Shown here in pieces: positions 43,399 through 51,888 of a stretch of DNA of 64,000 nt (position 1 is the stretch's first letter; each line of letters begins with the position of its first letter). Under the pieces are notes generated by a model. It was not told where the DNA came from, made no database searches, and worked only from the letters and a program-made list of their open reading frames with translations. The position numbers and the translations under genes are program-made. Source of the DNA: JANNSO01 sp964485395 (lineage in GTDB: Bacteria > Spirochaetota > Spirochaetia > Treponematales > UBA12059); the NCBI GenBank assembly GCA_964485395.1, contig CAZAJF010000018.1, positions 1-64,000 on the forward strand, in the 5' to 3' direction.

Positions 43399-44765
43399 GT
43401 CCCGCTGACCGCGTTCCGGGGGGCGGCATCCGGGTTCTTATGGATGATAACGGCTTCCAGGTCGACCCCGCGCACGGCGCTGACCACTACCTCCACAACC
43501 TCGCCGGGTTGCAGGTCGCCGCCTACCACCACGATGGCGCCGTCCACGTCGGGGGCGTTCATCGAGCCGCGGCCTATGGCCAATTCCTCGTTCTCGATCC
43601 GCTCTTCCACGAGCACCGTCTGCCTCTCGCCTACGAAGCGGGCAAGAGCCAGTTCCGTAATGGCGCGCTGGGCAGTCTCTATTTCCTGTTTCCGCCCGGC
43701 CGCGATCTTCTTGGGGACCCGTGCCTTGTACGCGAAAGCCGCGGTATCCTCCTCGCGGCTGTAGGCGAAGGCGCCCAGCCAGTCGAGGCGCGCTTCGTCC
43801 TGGAATTCCCTGAGCCGGGCAAAATCCTCGTCGGTCTCGCCGGGGAAGCCCACCAGGAACGTGGATCGCAGGACGGCGCCGGGCAGGCGCGCGCGGATCG
43901 TCTTGATCAGCGCAAGGTAGCGGTCCGCGTCGCCGGAGCGGTTCATTGCGCGGAGCACGGGCGTGGATGCATGCTGAAACGGGATGTCGAAGTACGGAAG
44001 TATCCGCGGATCGCGCGCGCAGTGCTCAAGTATGCCCAGGGGGAATCTGTCGGGATGGATATATAGCATGCGCACCCGGAAATCGCCGGGAATCGCGCTG
44101 ATTTTTTCGAGCAGGGACGGCAGCATCGGCGCTTCGCCTCGATCCAGGCCGTATGATCCGAGGTCTTGTCCGATGAGGCAGATTTCGTAGACGCCGCTTT
44201 CTATGAGCTCGGCGCACTCGGCGGCGACATCGCCCGGTTCGCGGGAGGATATTTCACCCCGGATCAGCGGGATGGCGCAGAAAGCGCAATGGTTGGAGCA
44301 ACCCTCGGCGATCTTGACGTAGGCCAGCCGGGGAAATCCCATGAGCTTTTTTCGGCGCGCCGGGGCATAGGGCAGGCGGGAGGGCACGAGATTCGGGTGC
44401 TTGCCTTCCATCATCGCGTCCACCGCGTCGCCGATCTTGGACAGGTCTCCGTTGCCGAAGATTCCGTCGGCCTCGGCGAGGTCGCTGCCCAACGCTTCGG
44501 CATAGCGCTGCGAGAGGCATCCGGCCATGAGGATGCGCTTTCCGGGGTACGCTTTTCGCATGGCCATTACGGCTTCGAGGGATTCTTTCTTGGCGTCCTC
44601 TATGAAGCCGCATGTGTTGACGATTATTATGTCCGCGTCGGCGCTTGCCGGAATCTGGCGATAGCCGCGAAGCTGCAGGTGGGCGGCCATCTCTTCCGCG
44701 TCAACCTGGTTCTTGGCGCACCCGTGGTTGTCTATGAAAAAGGACTTAGTTGACGTTATAGACAC
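43395..44765 (-). CDS. rimO: Ribosomal protein S12 methylthiotransferase
   Basis: A 456-residue radical-SAM methylthiotransferase that adds a methylthio group to Asp of ribosomal protein S12. The MTTase N-domain starts FFIDNHGCAKNQVDAEEM and continues NTCGFIEDAKKESLEA and MAGCLSQRY. The radical-SAM cluster is CSNHCAFC (~residue 156), and a TRAM domain ends the protein. The probable start is GTG at 44765, which overlaps rodZ by 20 bases; no better ATG, GTG or TTG occurs before the first cluster cysteine. Downstream it overlaps uvrD. Confidence 0.92.
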   Translation of the reverse strand: MSITSTKSFFIDNHGCAKNQVDAEEMAAHLQLRGYRQIPASADADIIIVNTCGFIEDAKKESLEAVMAMRKAYPGKRILMAGCLSQRYAEALGSDLAEADGIFGNGDLSKIGDAVDAMMEGKHPNLVPSRLPYAPARRKKLMGFPRLAYVKIAEGCSNHCAFCAIPLIRGEISSREPGDVAAECAELIESGVYEICLIGQDLGSYGLDRGEAPMLPSLLEKISAIPGDFRVRMLYIHPDRFPLGILEHCARDPRILPYFDIPFQHASTPVLRAMNRSGDADRYLALIKTIRARLPGAVLRSTFLVGFPGETDEDFARLREFQDEARLDWLGAFAYSREEDTAAFAYKARVPKKIAAGRKQEIETAQRAITELALARFVGERQTVLVEERIENEELAIGRGSMNAPDVDGAIVVVGGDLQPGEVVEVVVSAVRGVDLEAVIIHKNPDAAPRNAVSGT

Positions 44766-45882
44766 TGAGGCTCCATAGGCTGTCGTCGCCCTGCGCCCAC
44801 TTGAGCGTTTTTACGGCTACTTCCCCGGGAGCGCCCAGTTCCACGTCGACGCTTTGGCCGCCGGAAGCCTGTATGGTCAATTTGCATGCGGCTGCGTTGC
44901 TGGTCCATATTTTCGCGGTGTTGTTCGCCGTGGTGGTCAGCTGATCGCCTTTATGGTAGTAACGCTCTTCGCGATCCTTGCGGTCGATCTCGTGGCGGAA
45001 CATGGCGTAGTTTCGGAATGTAAGGCTCAGCACGAAGGGGTGCGGGCTGCGTTTTCCCGAGAAGATGACTGTCTGTACCGAGAGCGGACGTTCGGGCAGG
45101 GCGCTCGCCTCTACGGGCAAAACGGCGGTGGTAACCGCGGCCGCCGTCGCCGGAATTACCGGGGCTGCGCTTTCGGTCGTCGCCAGGGACAGGTTTCCGG
45201 CGGTTTTAAATTTTACCATCGCTCCGGTTTCAGGGATGTTCTTTTGAAAATCGCTGATGAAAACGTAGAGTTCCGCGACGTTGTCCTTGTCCAGGTCTAT
45301 GGATCCCTCTTCTCCCATCATGAATCGGGTCTTGCCGATCGGGGTTTCGATTGTAACCATGTCGTCTATCGCGCTTACCTTGATGGCGTGGGTATCGTTG
45401 TTGTAGTCGACGAGTACGGTGTCGCCGATATAAAAGCGTTTTTCAAGTTCAGGATTCTGCATTTTATACTGGATCGGTTTTCTTTCGCCGCTCATCGCGG
45501 GATTCAGCCTTTGTTTGGATACCTGGGTGGCGATGACCGCGCCTATGCCTGCCACGACGAGGACGGAGGCGATTATGGCGACGCTGAGTATAGTCCTGTT
45601 TTTCGGCTTTCGTTCATGAAGGAGTTCCTGGATCGGAACGGGCTGTTCCTGGATTCGTATGCCTCGAAAGATATTAATGAGCGACTGCGACTCTATGCCG
45701 AGGAATTCGGCATAGTTGCGGAGGAACCCCAGGATATACGGGTCTCCGGGAAAAATGCTGAAATTTTCCTCTTCAAGGGCGGCTATATACCGTTTTGCGA
45801 TATTCGTCTCGTCGGCCACTTGTTCTATCGTGTAGCCGCGCGCCAACCTGGCCGTCTTTAATTGTTCTCCGATGGCATTCAT
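44746..45882 (-). CDS. RodZ-like cytoskeletal/cell-shape protein
   Basis: A 378-residue protein. The N-terminal Cro/RodZ-type HTH (IGEQLKTARLARGYTIEQVA, then DETNIAKRYIAALEEENFSI) covers residues 1-70. A transmembrane helix (SVAIIASVLVVAGIGAVIAT) lies near residue 100, and a C-terminal beta domain (KLTIQASGGQSVDVELGAPG) matches the RodZ C-terminal domain. RodZ links MreB to the envelope. AAGGAA precedes the ATG. It lies between lolA and rimO. Confidence 0.85.
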   Translation of the reverse strand: MNAIGEQLKTARLARGYTIEQVADETNIAKRYIAALEEENFSIFPGDPYILGFLRNYAEFLGIESQSLINIFRGIRIQEQPVPIQELLHERKPKNRTILSVAIIASVLVVAGIGAVIATQVSKQRLNPAMSGERKPIQYKMQNPELEKRFYIGDTVLVDYNNDTHAIKVSAIDDMVTIETPIGKTRFMMGEEGSIDLDKDNVAELYVFISDFQKNIPETGAMVKFKTAGNLSLATTESAAPVIPATAAAVTTAVLPVEASALPERPLSVQTVIFSGKRSPHPFVLSLTFRNYAMFRHEIDRKDREERYYHKGDQLTTTANNTAKIWTSNAAACKLTIQASGGQSVDVELGAPGEVAVKTLKWAQGDDSLWSLSVYNVN

Positions 45883-45911
45883 GACATTCCTTCTATGACA
45901 AGACTCTAGGA

Positions 45912-46604
45912 CTACTTACCGTTGCTGAACAGGAAGTTGTTGAATGTATTGGCGGAAGCCGGCGCATCGTAGATGAATTTCGTATCCGCGATGCCCGCGT
46001 CCAGCCTGATGTTCGTGAAGTCGAATATTACCAAGTCGCCGCCATGGCTGATGCCTTCCATCCGGCGGATCAGCTTTCGAGTGGGGTCGATGGAAAGCGT
46101 GATTGTCCTGAAACCTTCAGCAACCGTTCTGCGCGTAAGGATGAGCCGGACGACCTTCTCGCTTTCGGAACCCGGAAGGTTCTCCGCGACCGGGCCCTTT
46201 TCGTACCCCACTATGTAATTGCGCCCCATCATCCGCAGACCCTCTCCGCTGGCTACGGCGGCCGCGCTGGCGGTGCCGCCCGAGGTTTCCTGCACGAGGA
46301 TCGCGTTATAACCGGGAACGTAGATCAAGAAATTCGAGCCGTTGTAGACCATAACCTGGGAGGCGGGCTTGCTGAAGTCCATCCGCATGAGGTTGGGTGA
46401 TTTGAATATAACCGAACCGGCCATCTCGTTCTTGCCGGCCTTGACCGCCAGATCCGCCTGGTAGTCCTTGATCGCGGCGTAGCGCTCTGAAATCTGCCTG
46501 AAGAACTGGTCCGCAGTGAGCATTTCCTGTGCCGCGACGGGAAATGCGCACGACAGCGCGGCTGCCGCTACGAAAATCCTCGTCAGCATTGGAATGTTTT
46601 TCAT
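45912..46604 (-). CDS. LolA-like periplasmic lipoprotein carrier
   Basis: A 230-residue exported protein. The ATG at 46604 (GGAGG ten bases upstream) gives signal peptide MLTRIFVAAAALSCAFPVAA. The mature part has LolA features: LTADQFFRQISERYAAIKDY, RMDFSKPASQVMVYNGSNFL and a C-terminal IVIFDF-type strand. LolA-type half-barrels shuttle lipoproteins across the periplasm, which suits the many lipoproteins here. The frame extends upstream to 46751 but without a plausible start. Thirty bases before rodZ. Confidence 0.75.
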   Translation of the reverse strand: MKNIPMLTRIFVAAAALSCAFPVAAQEMLTADQFFRQISERYAAIKDYQADLAVKAGKNEMAGSVIFKSPNLMRMDFSKPASQVMVYNGSNFLIYVPGYNAILVQETSGGTASAAAVASGEGLRMMGRNYIVGYEKGPVAENLPGSESEKVVRLILTRRTVAEGFRTITLSIDPTRKLIRRMEGISHGGDLVIFDFTNIRLDAGIADTKFIYDAPASANTFNNFLFSNGK

Positions 46605-46683
46605 GTAATCCGCTCCTCCATGCCGCTTGTTCGGGTTGTCTGCACAATACCTTTTATCCGCAAAAAAAACAAGGTAGACGCAT

Positions 46684-49215
46684 TTAGGCCGCAGGTTCCG
46701 GCGTCTGTCCGGCCTTGCGCAGTATGTCCCCGACGACCCAGCGTACTGCATCGTCGTTCAGGTTCAGGTTGACCGAGCAGTCGGGGCAGGTAAACCGTCC
46801 ATCGACGAGAAATTCCTTGCGGCATGCCACGCAATATATCTTCCCGCAGGCAGGGCAGGATCCGGCCGGAGCCTCATCGCCAAGTTCCCCCTGGATCCTG
46901 GCTTTCGGCACGGGAGGAACCGGCTGCGGAATCATCCACGAGCGACCGCAAGACGCGCAGTGAAGTTCCGCCGTCGTTGCCTTCAAGATTGCCTGATGGA
47001 TCGCCCCGGCCTTTTCCAAGTTCAGGGTTTCGAGGGACTCGGCCATTTCTTCCGCCTGCCGGTATTTACCCCTGGCCAAGTAGAAATCGGCAAGTCGGCA
47101 AAGAATGGTCGTTTTCTCAACGCCGGTTTTATTGCCTGCCTCGGCGAACTGCAATGCCGTTTTCCATGATAATTCGGCGCGTGGCGCTTCTCCCGTCTGC
47201 GACCAGACGTCGCCCATGAGCATGAGCGTGCGAACGTCGTCGCCTTTCAGCTCAAGCGATTTGCGCAAGGCTTCCGAAGCGTCGAACCAGCGCTCGAGCT
47301 CGATGCAGCAGGCGCCTAAATTAGCCAGGTATTCGGCGAGAACCCTCGCGTCTCTTCCTTGCGTCTCTTCAAGCGAGCAGGCTTTTTCGTATTCTACGGC
47401 GGCTTCCTCGAGTTTGCCTGCGCGGGCGAGGATATTGGCTTTGATGTTCGCCGCGGCGGGGTGCGAGTCGAAGGTCTCGAGCGCGGCTATCGCTTCCTCC
47501 AGATTGCCCGTGCGCGAGAGGCAGTCGGCCAGATTCACGGCGATGTCCGCTTCCCCCGGCAGAATCTTGGCGGCATAGGAAAAGTGGCCCTTGGCCCGTT
47601 CCGGCTCGTTCATTGCCAGGGCAACCAGGCCTGCGAGGTTTTTCGTCCAACCATCGCCTGGATTCCGCTCCAGCGCGCTCGCCAATTCCATGGTACAGTC
47701 TTGGCCGGACAGGAAAAGCGCCTCGGCGAGCCTGAATTGGTATACCGGGGTGTCTTCATCCAACGCGGCCGCGCTGCGGAAGGCCTGAATCGCCTCATTT
47801 CTCTTGCCTTTAGCGTTGAGCAGCAGGCCATACAAATACGCGGAGGGGGCATCGGCGCTGCCTTTTTTTACAAGTTTGGCGAAAATGGACTCAGCCTCCG
47901 CCATATTCCCGCGCGCGTAGGCGATTCGTCCCTCGAGGGAGGCAAGGGCAGCCGCGTCGTATTTCAGGTAGCGTAGGTGCTGCAGGCACTCTTCGGCGTC
48001 CTCGAACGAGCCTTGGCCAAAAAAATCCCTGGATGCCGCAAGCCATGCTCCTGCGGCATCGCTTTTTTCGCCGGCTTTTTCCCATGCGCGGGCGGCGTTC
48101 AGTTCGTAGATGGGCATGGAAGGTTCCAGTTTGGCGGCGGCTGCGTAATTGCCGGCGGCTCCGCGCCAATCGCCCAGGTTGAACCTGGCGTGCCCGAGCA
48201 GGTTCAGGAGGCGCGGACTTTTTTCGGCCTTGCCCGGGTCTGATTCCAGCGCATCGCGCAATTCCAGGTATTTTCCGCGGAGATAGAGAATATTGTAGTA
48301 TTCTTCGTGCGCCTGGCTGAAGTCAGGGTCTTTGGCGATGCAGGCGCGAAGAACGGCCTCGGCGTCCTCCATCATGTTTTCCCGCAGCAGGCATTCTCCA
48401 CGGAGGAAAAGATCCCGGGCGGTCAATCCTTCCTGTTCCTCGATTTTACGAATCTGTACCAGCGCCGAAACCCATTCCTGCATTCCCATGAATGTTTCGG
48501 CCAAACGCCTTCGCTGGTCCAGGTCCGCGGGCACGATTCGCGCGAAGCGCACGAAGTCAACTTCCACTTCCAGGGGCTGCGTTTCCACGGTCAACGATTT
48601 TAAGGCAAATGTCGATTCTTCGGCGCCGTTGTAGGTTTGGCCCGCGAATGCCAGAATCCCCGATTCTACGGTATCGTTGTCGGCTTCCAGCGCAAAGCGG
48701 CCGTTCAAGAGGAGGGTGCAGCGCGACCCCCTGGCCACCAGCGTCATGTTCACGGTCTGCTGGCCGTCAAGCCACGGGCATTCCGTCCATGCCACGACAG
48801 GATGCGGCTCTCCGTTGAATACCGCATCGAGTCGCGCGAAGCCCGAGTCCGAAACTAAAACGTACATGAAGGAACTCTGGTCGGACATGCGGAAAATAAA
48901 TCCGGCGGAACAGGATGTCCCCACCGAGCCTCGCGTACCGTCGAGCTGTTTTGGAAAGGCTATGTTCGCGTCGAGCGAAAAATCCGAACAGGGAAAATCG
49001 GGGGCTTCCGTCCATGCGAATAGATTGGGGGCCAACATGCGCAGTTCGAGAGAATCGTTATTGTAAGTTGCCGTATATCGATCGTCCTGGACCGCGAGGA
49101 ACTTTCCGGTTTCGGGTCCTTGAAAGGCCGCCGACCAAGGACCGGAAGCCGTCGCGCCTTTTCCGGGGAAGGCCAGGAGCGGCTTGCCGAAGAGCTTTTT
49201 AAGAAAAGTGAACAT
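46684..49215 (-). CDS. Large TPR protein with N-terminal beta domain and C-terminal zinc ribbons
   Basis: An 843-residue protein in three parts. The first ~215 residues resemble a concanavalin/LamG-like beta sandwich of the DUF1349 kind (FIFRMSDQSSFMYVLVSDSG, GRFALEADNDTVESGILAF). Residues ~240-740 are about a dozen tetratricopeptide repeats (NLGDWRGAAGNYAAAAKLEP). The C-terminus holds four CxxC pairs (CASC, CPAC, CVAC, CPDC), implying two zinc-binding knuckles. No signal peptide is seen, so it is probably cytoplasmic and scaffold-like. The ATG at 49215 is preceded at once by a -10 box, i.e. leaderless. Function unknown. Confidence 0.65.
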   Translation of the reverse strand: MFTFLKKLFGKPLLAFPGKGATASGPWSAAFQGPETGKFLAVQDDRYTATYNNDSLELRMLAPNLFAWTEAPDFPCSDFSLDANIAFPKQLDGTRGSVGTSCSAGFIFRMSDQSSFMYVLVSDSGFARLDAVFNGEPHPVVAWTECPWLDGQQTVNMTLVARGSRCTLLLNGRFALEADNDTVESGILAFAGQTYNGAEESTFALKSLTVETQPLEVEVDFVRFARIVPADLDQRRRLAETFMGMQEWVSALVQIRKIEEQEGLTARDLFLRGECLLRENMMEDAEAVLRACIAKDPDFSQAHEEYYNILYLRGKYLELRDALESDPGKAEKSPRLLNLLGHARFNLGDWRGAAGNYAAAAKLEPSMPIYELNAARAWEKAGEKSDAAGAWLAASRDFFGQGSFEDAEECLQHLRYLKYDAAALASLEGRIAYARGNMAEAESIFAKLVKKGSADAPSAYLYGLLLNAKGKRNEAIQAFRSAAALDEDTPVYQFRLAEALFLSGQDCTMELASALERNPGDGWTKNLAGLVALAMNEPERAKGHFSYAAKILPGEADIAVNLADCLSRTGNLEEAIAALETFDSHPAAANIKANILARAGKLEEAAVEYEKACSLEETQGRDARVLAEYLANLGACCIELERWFDASEALRKSLELKGDDVRTLMLMGDVWSQTGEAPRAELSWKTALQFAEAGNKTGVEKTTILCRLADFYLARGKYRQAEEMAESLETLNLEKAGAIHQAILKATTAELHCASCGRSWMIPQPVPPVPKARIQGELGDEAPAGSCPACGKIYCVACRKEFLVDGRFTCPDCSVNLNLNDDAVRWVVGDILRKAGQTPEPAA

Positions 49216-49222
49216 ACCCTCT

Positions 49223-49251
49223 ATACTATCCGCGTATCGCTCCCTGAGCAA
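49223..49251 (-). promoter_or_regulatory. Predicted promoter of the TPR gene (leaderless)
   Basis: TTGCTC at 49251-49246, a 17-base spacer, TAGTAT at 49228-49223, then seven bases to the ATG at 49215. The GAGGG in between touches the start codon and cannot serve as ribosome site. Confidence 0.55.
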
Positions 49252-49318
49252 GCGAAAATGAAGCGTTCCCCGGCCTTAAGGGCGAGTACGCTTCATTTTT
49301 CGGAGAGAATAAAGGGCT

Positions 49319-50050
49319 TTAAAATGCTTTTAAAGTGACCACGCCGCTGCAGGAAACGGTATTGGGAGCCGTCCCGGCATTGTACAGGGACCCGACGCCG
49401 GAAAAAGAACCGGTAAGACTGGTGGCCGCATTGACTCTTATGCTGCACGTTCCGGAGATGTCCAGGGTTACGGTTCCGGCGGCCAGTCCGGAGGCGTCGA
49501 TGGATCCGGTGCCGCTGGAATCCAAGTTGAGCGACGCGCAGTTTCCTGCCACCGTTATCGAACCGACTCCCGAAGAATCGATGGAAAAGCTGGAAGAAGA
49601 ACTGAAGGCCGGCATGGAAACGCTGTTGGCCCCGGAATTATAGATTGCCAAGGGACTAGCCGTCGTATAGGACGGTATCGTCAGGGTGCCGGCTCCCGAA
49701 TTGGATATTTCGGTAATTTCCAAGACATTGATCGTAATCATGATCTTTGACGTGGGAAGAAGCCAAGTAAAGGGTTTCGTTTCTATGCTGAGTGTGTTGT
49801 TTTCAACTTTGCTTTCTATAAAAGTTTGCAGATTTCCGTCGGTGACGATGGTGACGCCCGTCTCTTTTTGGCCGGTAAGTACGGTAATTTCATAAGCGCC
49901 GGAGGTCTCGATGGCATTGAAACTGGCCTGTGGCAGGCGGCTCTCCGTCGTGAGGATTCCGTCTCCGATGATAGGCACCAGTCCGCATGATACTAAAAAC
50001 CCCATACATGCGACGATGCAGGTACCGGCGATAATCGTTCTGAATTTCAT
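49319..50050 (-). CDS. GIN-domain (DUF2807) lipoprotein
   Basis: A 243-residue lipoprotein. MKFRTIIAGTCIVACMGFLV is followed by lipobox LVSC. The mature protein is a right-handed beta-helix typical of head-GIN domains: FNAIETSGAYEITVLTGQ, VTDGNLQTFIESKVENNTLS, then many Ser/Gly-rich rungs (NSGAGTLTI, NSGANSVSM, DSSGVGSIT, DSSGTGSID). The family is common and probably adhesive or ligand-binding on the surface; role unknown. AGGAG lies five bases before the ATG at 50050. Transcribed after pfp but separated from it by a terminator. Confidence 0.8.
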   Translation of the reverse strand: MKFRTIIAGTCIVACMGFLVSCGLVPIIGDGILTTESRLPQASFNAIETSGAYEITVLTGQKETGVTIVTDGNLQTFIESKVENNTLSIETKPFTWLLPTSKIMITINVLEITEISNSGAGTLTIPSYTTASPLAIYNSGANSVSMPAFSSSSSFSIDSSGVGSITVAGNCASLNLDSSGTGSIDASGLAAGTVTLDISGTCSIRVNAATSLTGSFSGVGSLYNAGTAPNTVSCSGVVTLKAF

Positions 50051-50089
50051 ATAAACTCCTGTGTTACGCCGCCTTTCGGCCTGGCGCAT

Positions 50090-50127
50090 AAAAATTGCGA
50101 GGCGCTCCCCGAAGGCAAGCACCTCGC
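50090..50127 (-). terminator. Rho-independent terminator of the PPi-PFK gene
   Basis: On the minus strand GCGAGGTGCT (from 50127) pairs with AGCGCCTCGC around a TTCG-type loop, then a run of T ends at about 50090. It lies 40 bases after the pfp stop and just before the leader of the GIN-domain gene. Confidence 0.7.
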
Positions 50128-50166
50128 AGATTACTATATCACGGGAATTTTAAAAACCATTTTTTC

Positions 50167-51822
50167 TCAGGGGCGTTCAAGCAGCAGCGTTTCCGTAGGT
50201 CTGTCGCAGACGGCGGCGGGACCGTAATACTGGATGGCGCCCGGAAATCGATAGCAGGTATCGGTCGCCCATTTCACCCTGGCGGCCGCAAAAGCCTTGA
50301 AAGGCGCCCCGTCCAGTTCCACGAGCGCCTTCTTGATAACCGCCTTGTCGCTGCCGTGACGGCGTTCCATGTTCATCATCATGGTCAGGGGAATGCCACC
50401 GGCGATCCATTGTTCGGCCGGTTTGCTCGTGTTGCGCACGGATGACAGGTAGCCCGAGCAGCCGCCGGCGATGAGCGCCCAGGCAGTGGTTCCCAGGGCG
50501 TAGCAGTAGTCCGAGTCGAAGTTGGACGGAAAAGCGCAACGACCTTCATAGCCGAAGAAATGCGCCTGGGAGCTGAAGCTTCCTTTATAGCCGCCTTGCG
50601 CCTTCAGTTCGCCGAGGCGTTTTTCCACGATGGAGATTACGAGCTTTTCCGTCTCTATGCGTGAGACCTGCACGTTTCCGTGGGGGTCTCGATCCATGAT
50701 CAGCTGAACCTGGATGTCCTGCGGCAGGCTTTTGTACAGTGCGGCCAAATCCGCGTCCAGGAGCTTCGTTACGAAGGCGGTGCGCGCGGCGTTGTCCGAG
50801 AGCGCTGCGTAGTCTGCGGCGCGGGCGGCGAGCAGGTCGTTGAGCTTCTGGATGAGCGACTTGAACTCGGGTATGAATTCGATGAGCCCTTCGGGTATCA
50901 GCGCCACGCCGAAGTTCAGGCCTTTGTCCGCGCGCGCCGCGATCGCGCGTACCACTTCGTCGCAGACGGAGGCCAGCGTCATTTTTTTCGCCTCCACCTC
51001 TTCCGAGATCAGCGCGACGTTGGGTTGGCACTGCAGCGCGCATTCGAGGGCGATATGGCTTGCTGAGCGTCCCATCAGCTTTATGAAATGCCAGTATTTT
51101 CCTGCGCTGGCGGCGTCGCGCTCGATGTTGCCGATCAGCTCGCTATAGGTTTTCGTGGCGGTGTCGAAGCCGAACGACGATTCGATATAGTCGTTTTTCA
51201 GGTCGCCGTCGATGGTCTTGGGAACGCCGATCACGGAACAGGGAACGGCATTGGCCGCGAAATACTCGGCCAGCAGCGCCGCGTTGGTGTTGGAGTCGTC
51301 GCCGCCGATCACCACTACGGCATCGAGCTTGCGGGCCTTGGCCACCTGGGCGCTTTTTGCGAATTGTTCAGGCGTCTCAATTTTCGTGCGGCCGGATCCG
51401 ATGATGTCGAAGCCGCCGGTATTGCGGAACCGGTCGATGATGGCGGCGTCCAGGTCCATGCTTTTGTCGTCGGTAAGGCCGCTCGGGCCGCCCTTGAAGC
51501 CGATCAGCGTGGACTGGGAATTGCCTTTTTTAAGGCCGTCGAACAGCCCCGCGATGACGTTATGCCCTCCGGGTGCCTGACCGCCCGAGAGTATGACGCC
51601 TACGGTAAGCTTCCTGGTCATGGTCGCGGATTTTCCGGACTTCAGGCTCACGAGCGGTTTGCCGTATTGATGGGGGAACATGGCCTTGACCGCTTCCCGG
51701 TCGGCGACGGCTTCCGTAGGCGTGCCCGCTTCGATCAGGATGCTTTCGGCAGGGCCGCGAAGGACTGCGGGCAGTTTGGGCTGGTAGGTATATCGCGCTT
51801 CTTGAAGTGGTGAAAGGCTCAT
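50167..51822 (-). CDS. pfp: Pyrophosphate-dependent phosphofructokinase (long form)
   Basis: A 551-residue diphosphate-fructose-6-phosphate 1-phosphotransferase of the long spirochaete/plant-beta clade. GGDDS (residues 173-177) replaces the GGDGS of ATP-dependent enzymes, and PKTIDGD (201-207) carries the catalytic Asp region; both mark use of pyrophosphate as phosphoryl donor. MGRSASHIALECALQ binds the sugar phosphate. The reaction is reversible, serving glycolysis and gluconeogenesis. The ATG at 51822 follows AAGGAGCCAACC; an upstream open extension to 51882 is not needed. Confidence 0.93.
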   Translation of the reverse strand: MSLSPLQEARYTYQPKLPAVLRGPAESILIEAGTPTEAVADREAVKAMFPHQYGKPLVSLKSGKSATMTRKLTVGVILSGGQAPGGHNVIAGLFDGLKKGNSQSTLIGFKGGPSGLTDDKSMDLDAAIIDRFRNTGGFDIIGSGRTKIETPEQFAKSAQVAKARKLDAVVVIGGDDSNTNAALLAEYFAANAVPCSVIGVPKTIDGDLKNDYIESSFGFDTATKTYSELIGNIERDAASAGKYWHFIKLMGRSASHIALECALQCQPNVALISEEVEAKKMTLASVCDEVVRAIAARADKGLNFGVALIPEGLIEFIPEFKSLIQKLNDLLAARAADYAALSDNAARTAFVTKLLDADLAALYKSLPQDIQVQLIMDRDPHGNVQVSRIETEKLVISIVEKRLGELKAQGGYKGSFSSQAHFFGYEGRCAFPSNFDSDYCYALGTTAWALIAGGCSGYLSSVRNTSKPAEQWIAGGIPLTMMMNMERRHGSDKAVIKKALVELDGAPFKAFAAARVKWATDTCYRFPGAIQYYGPAAVCDRPTETLLLERP

Positions 51823-51888
51823 GGTTGGCTCCTTGGATACTTGCATATCCAAGAGCATAATATATCGGGCCTTGGCGGGCAACTACCC

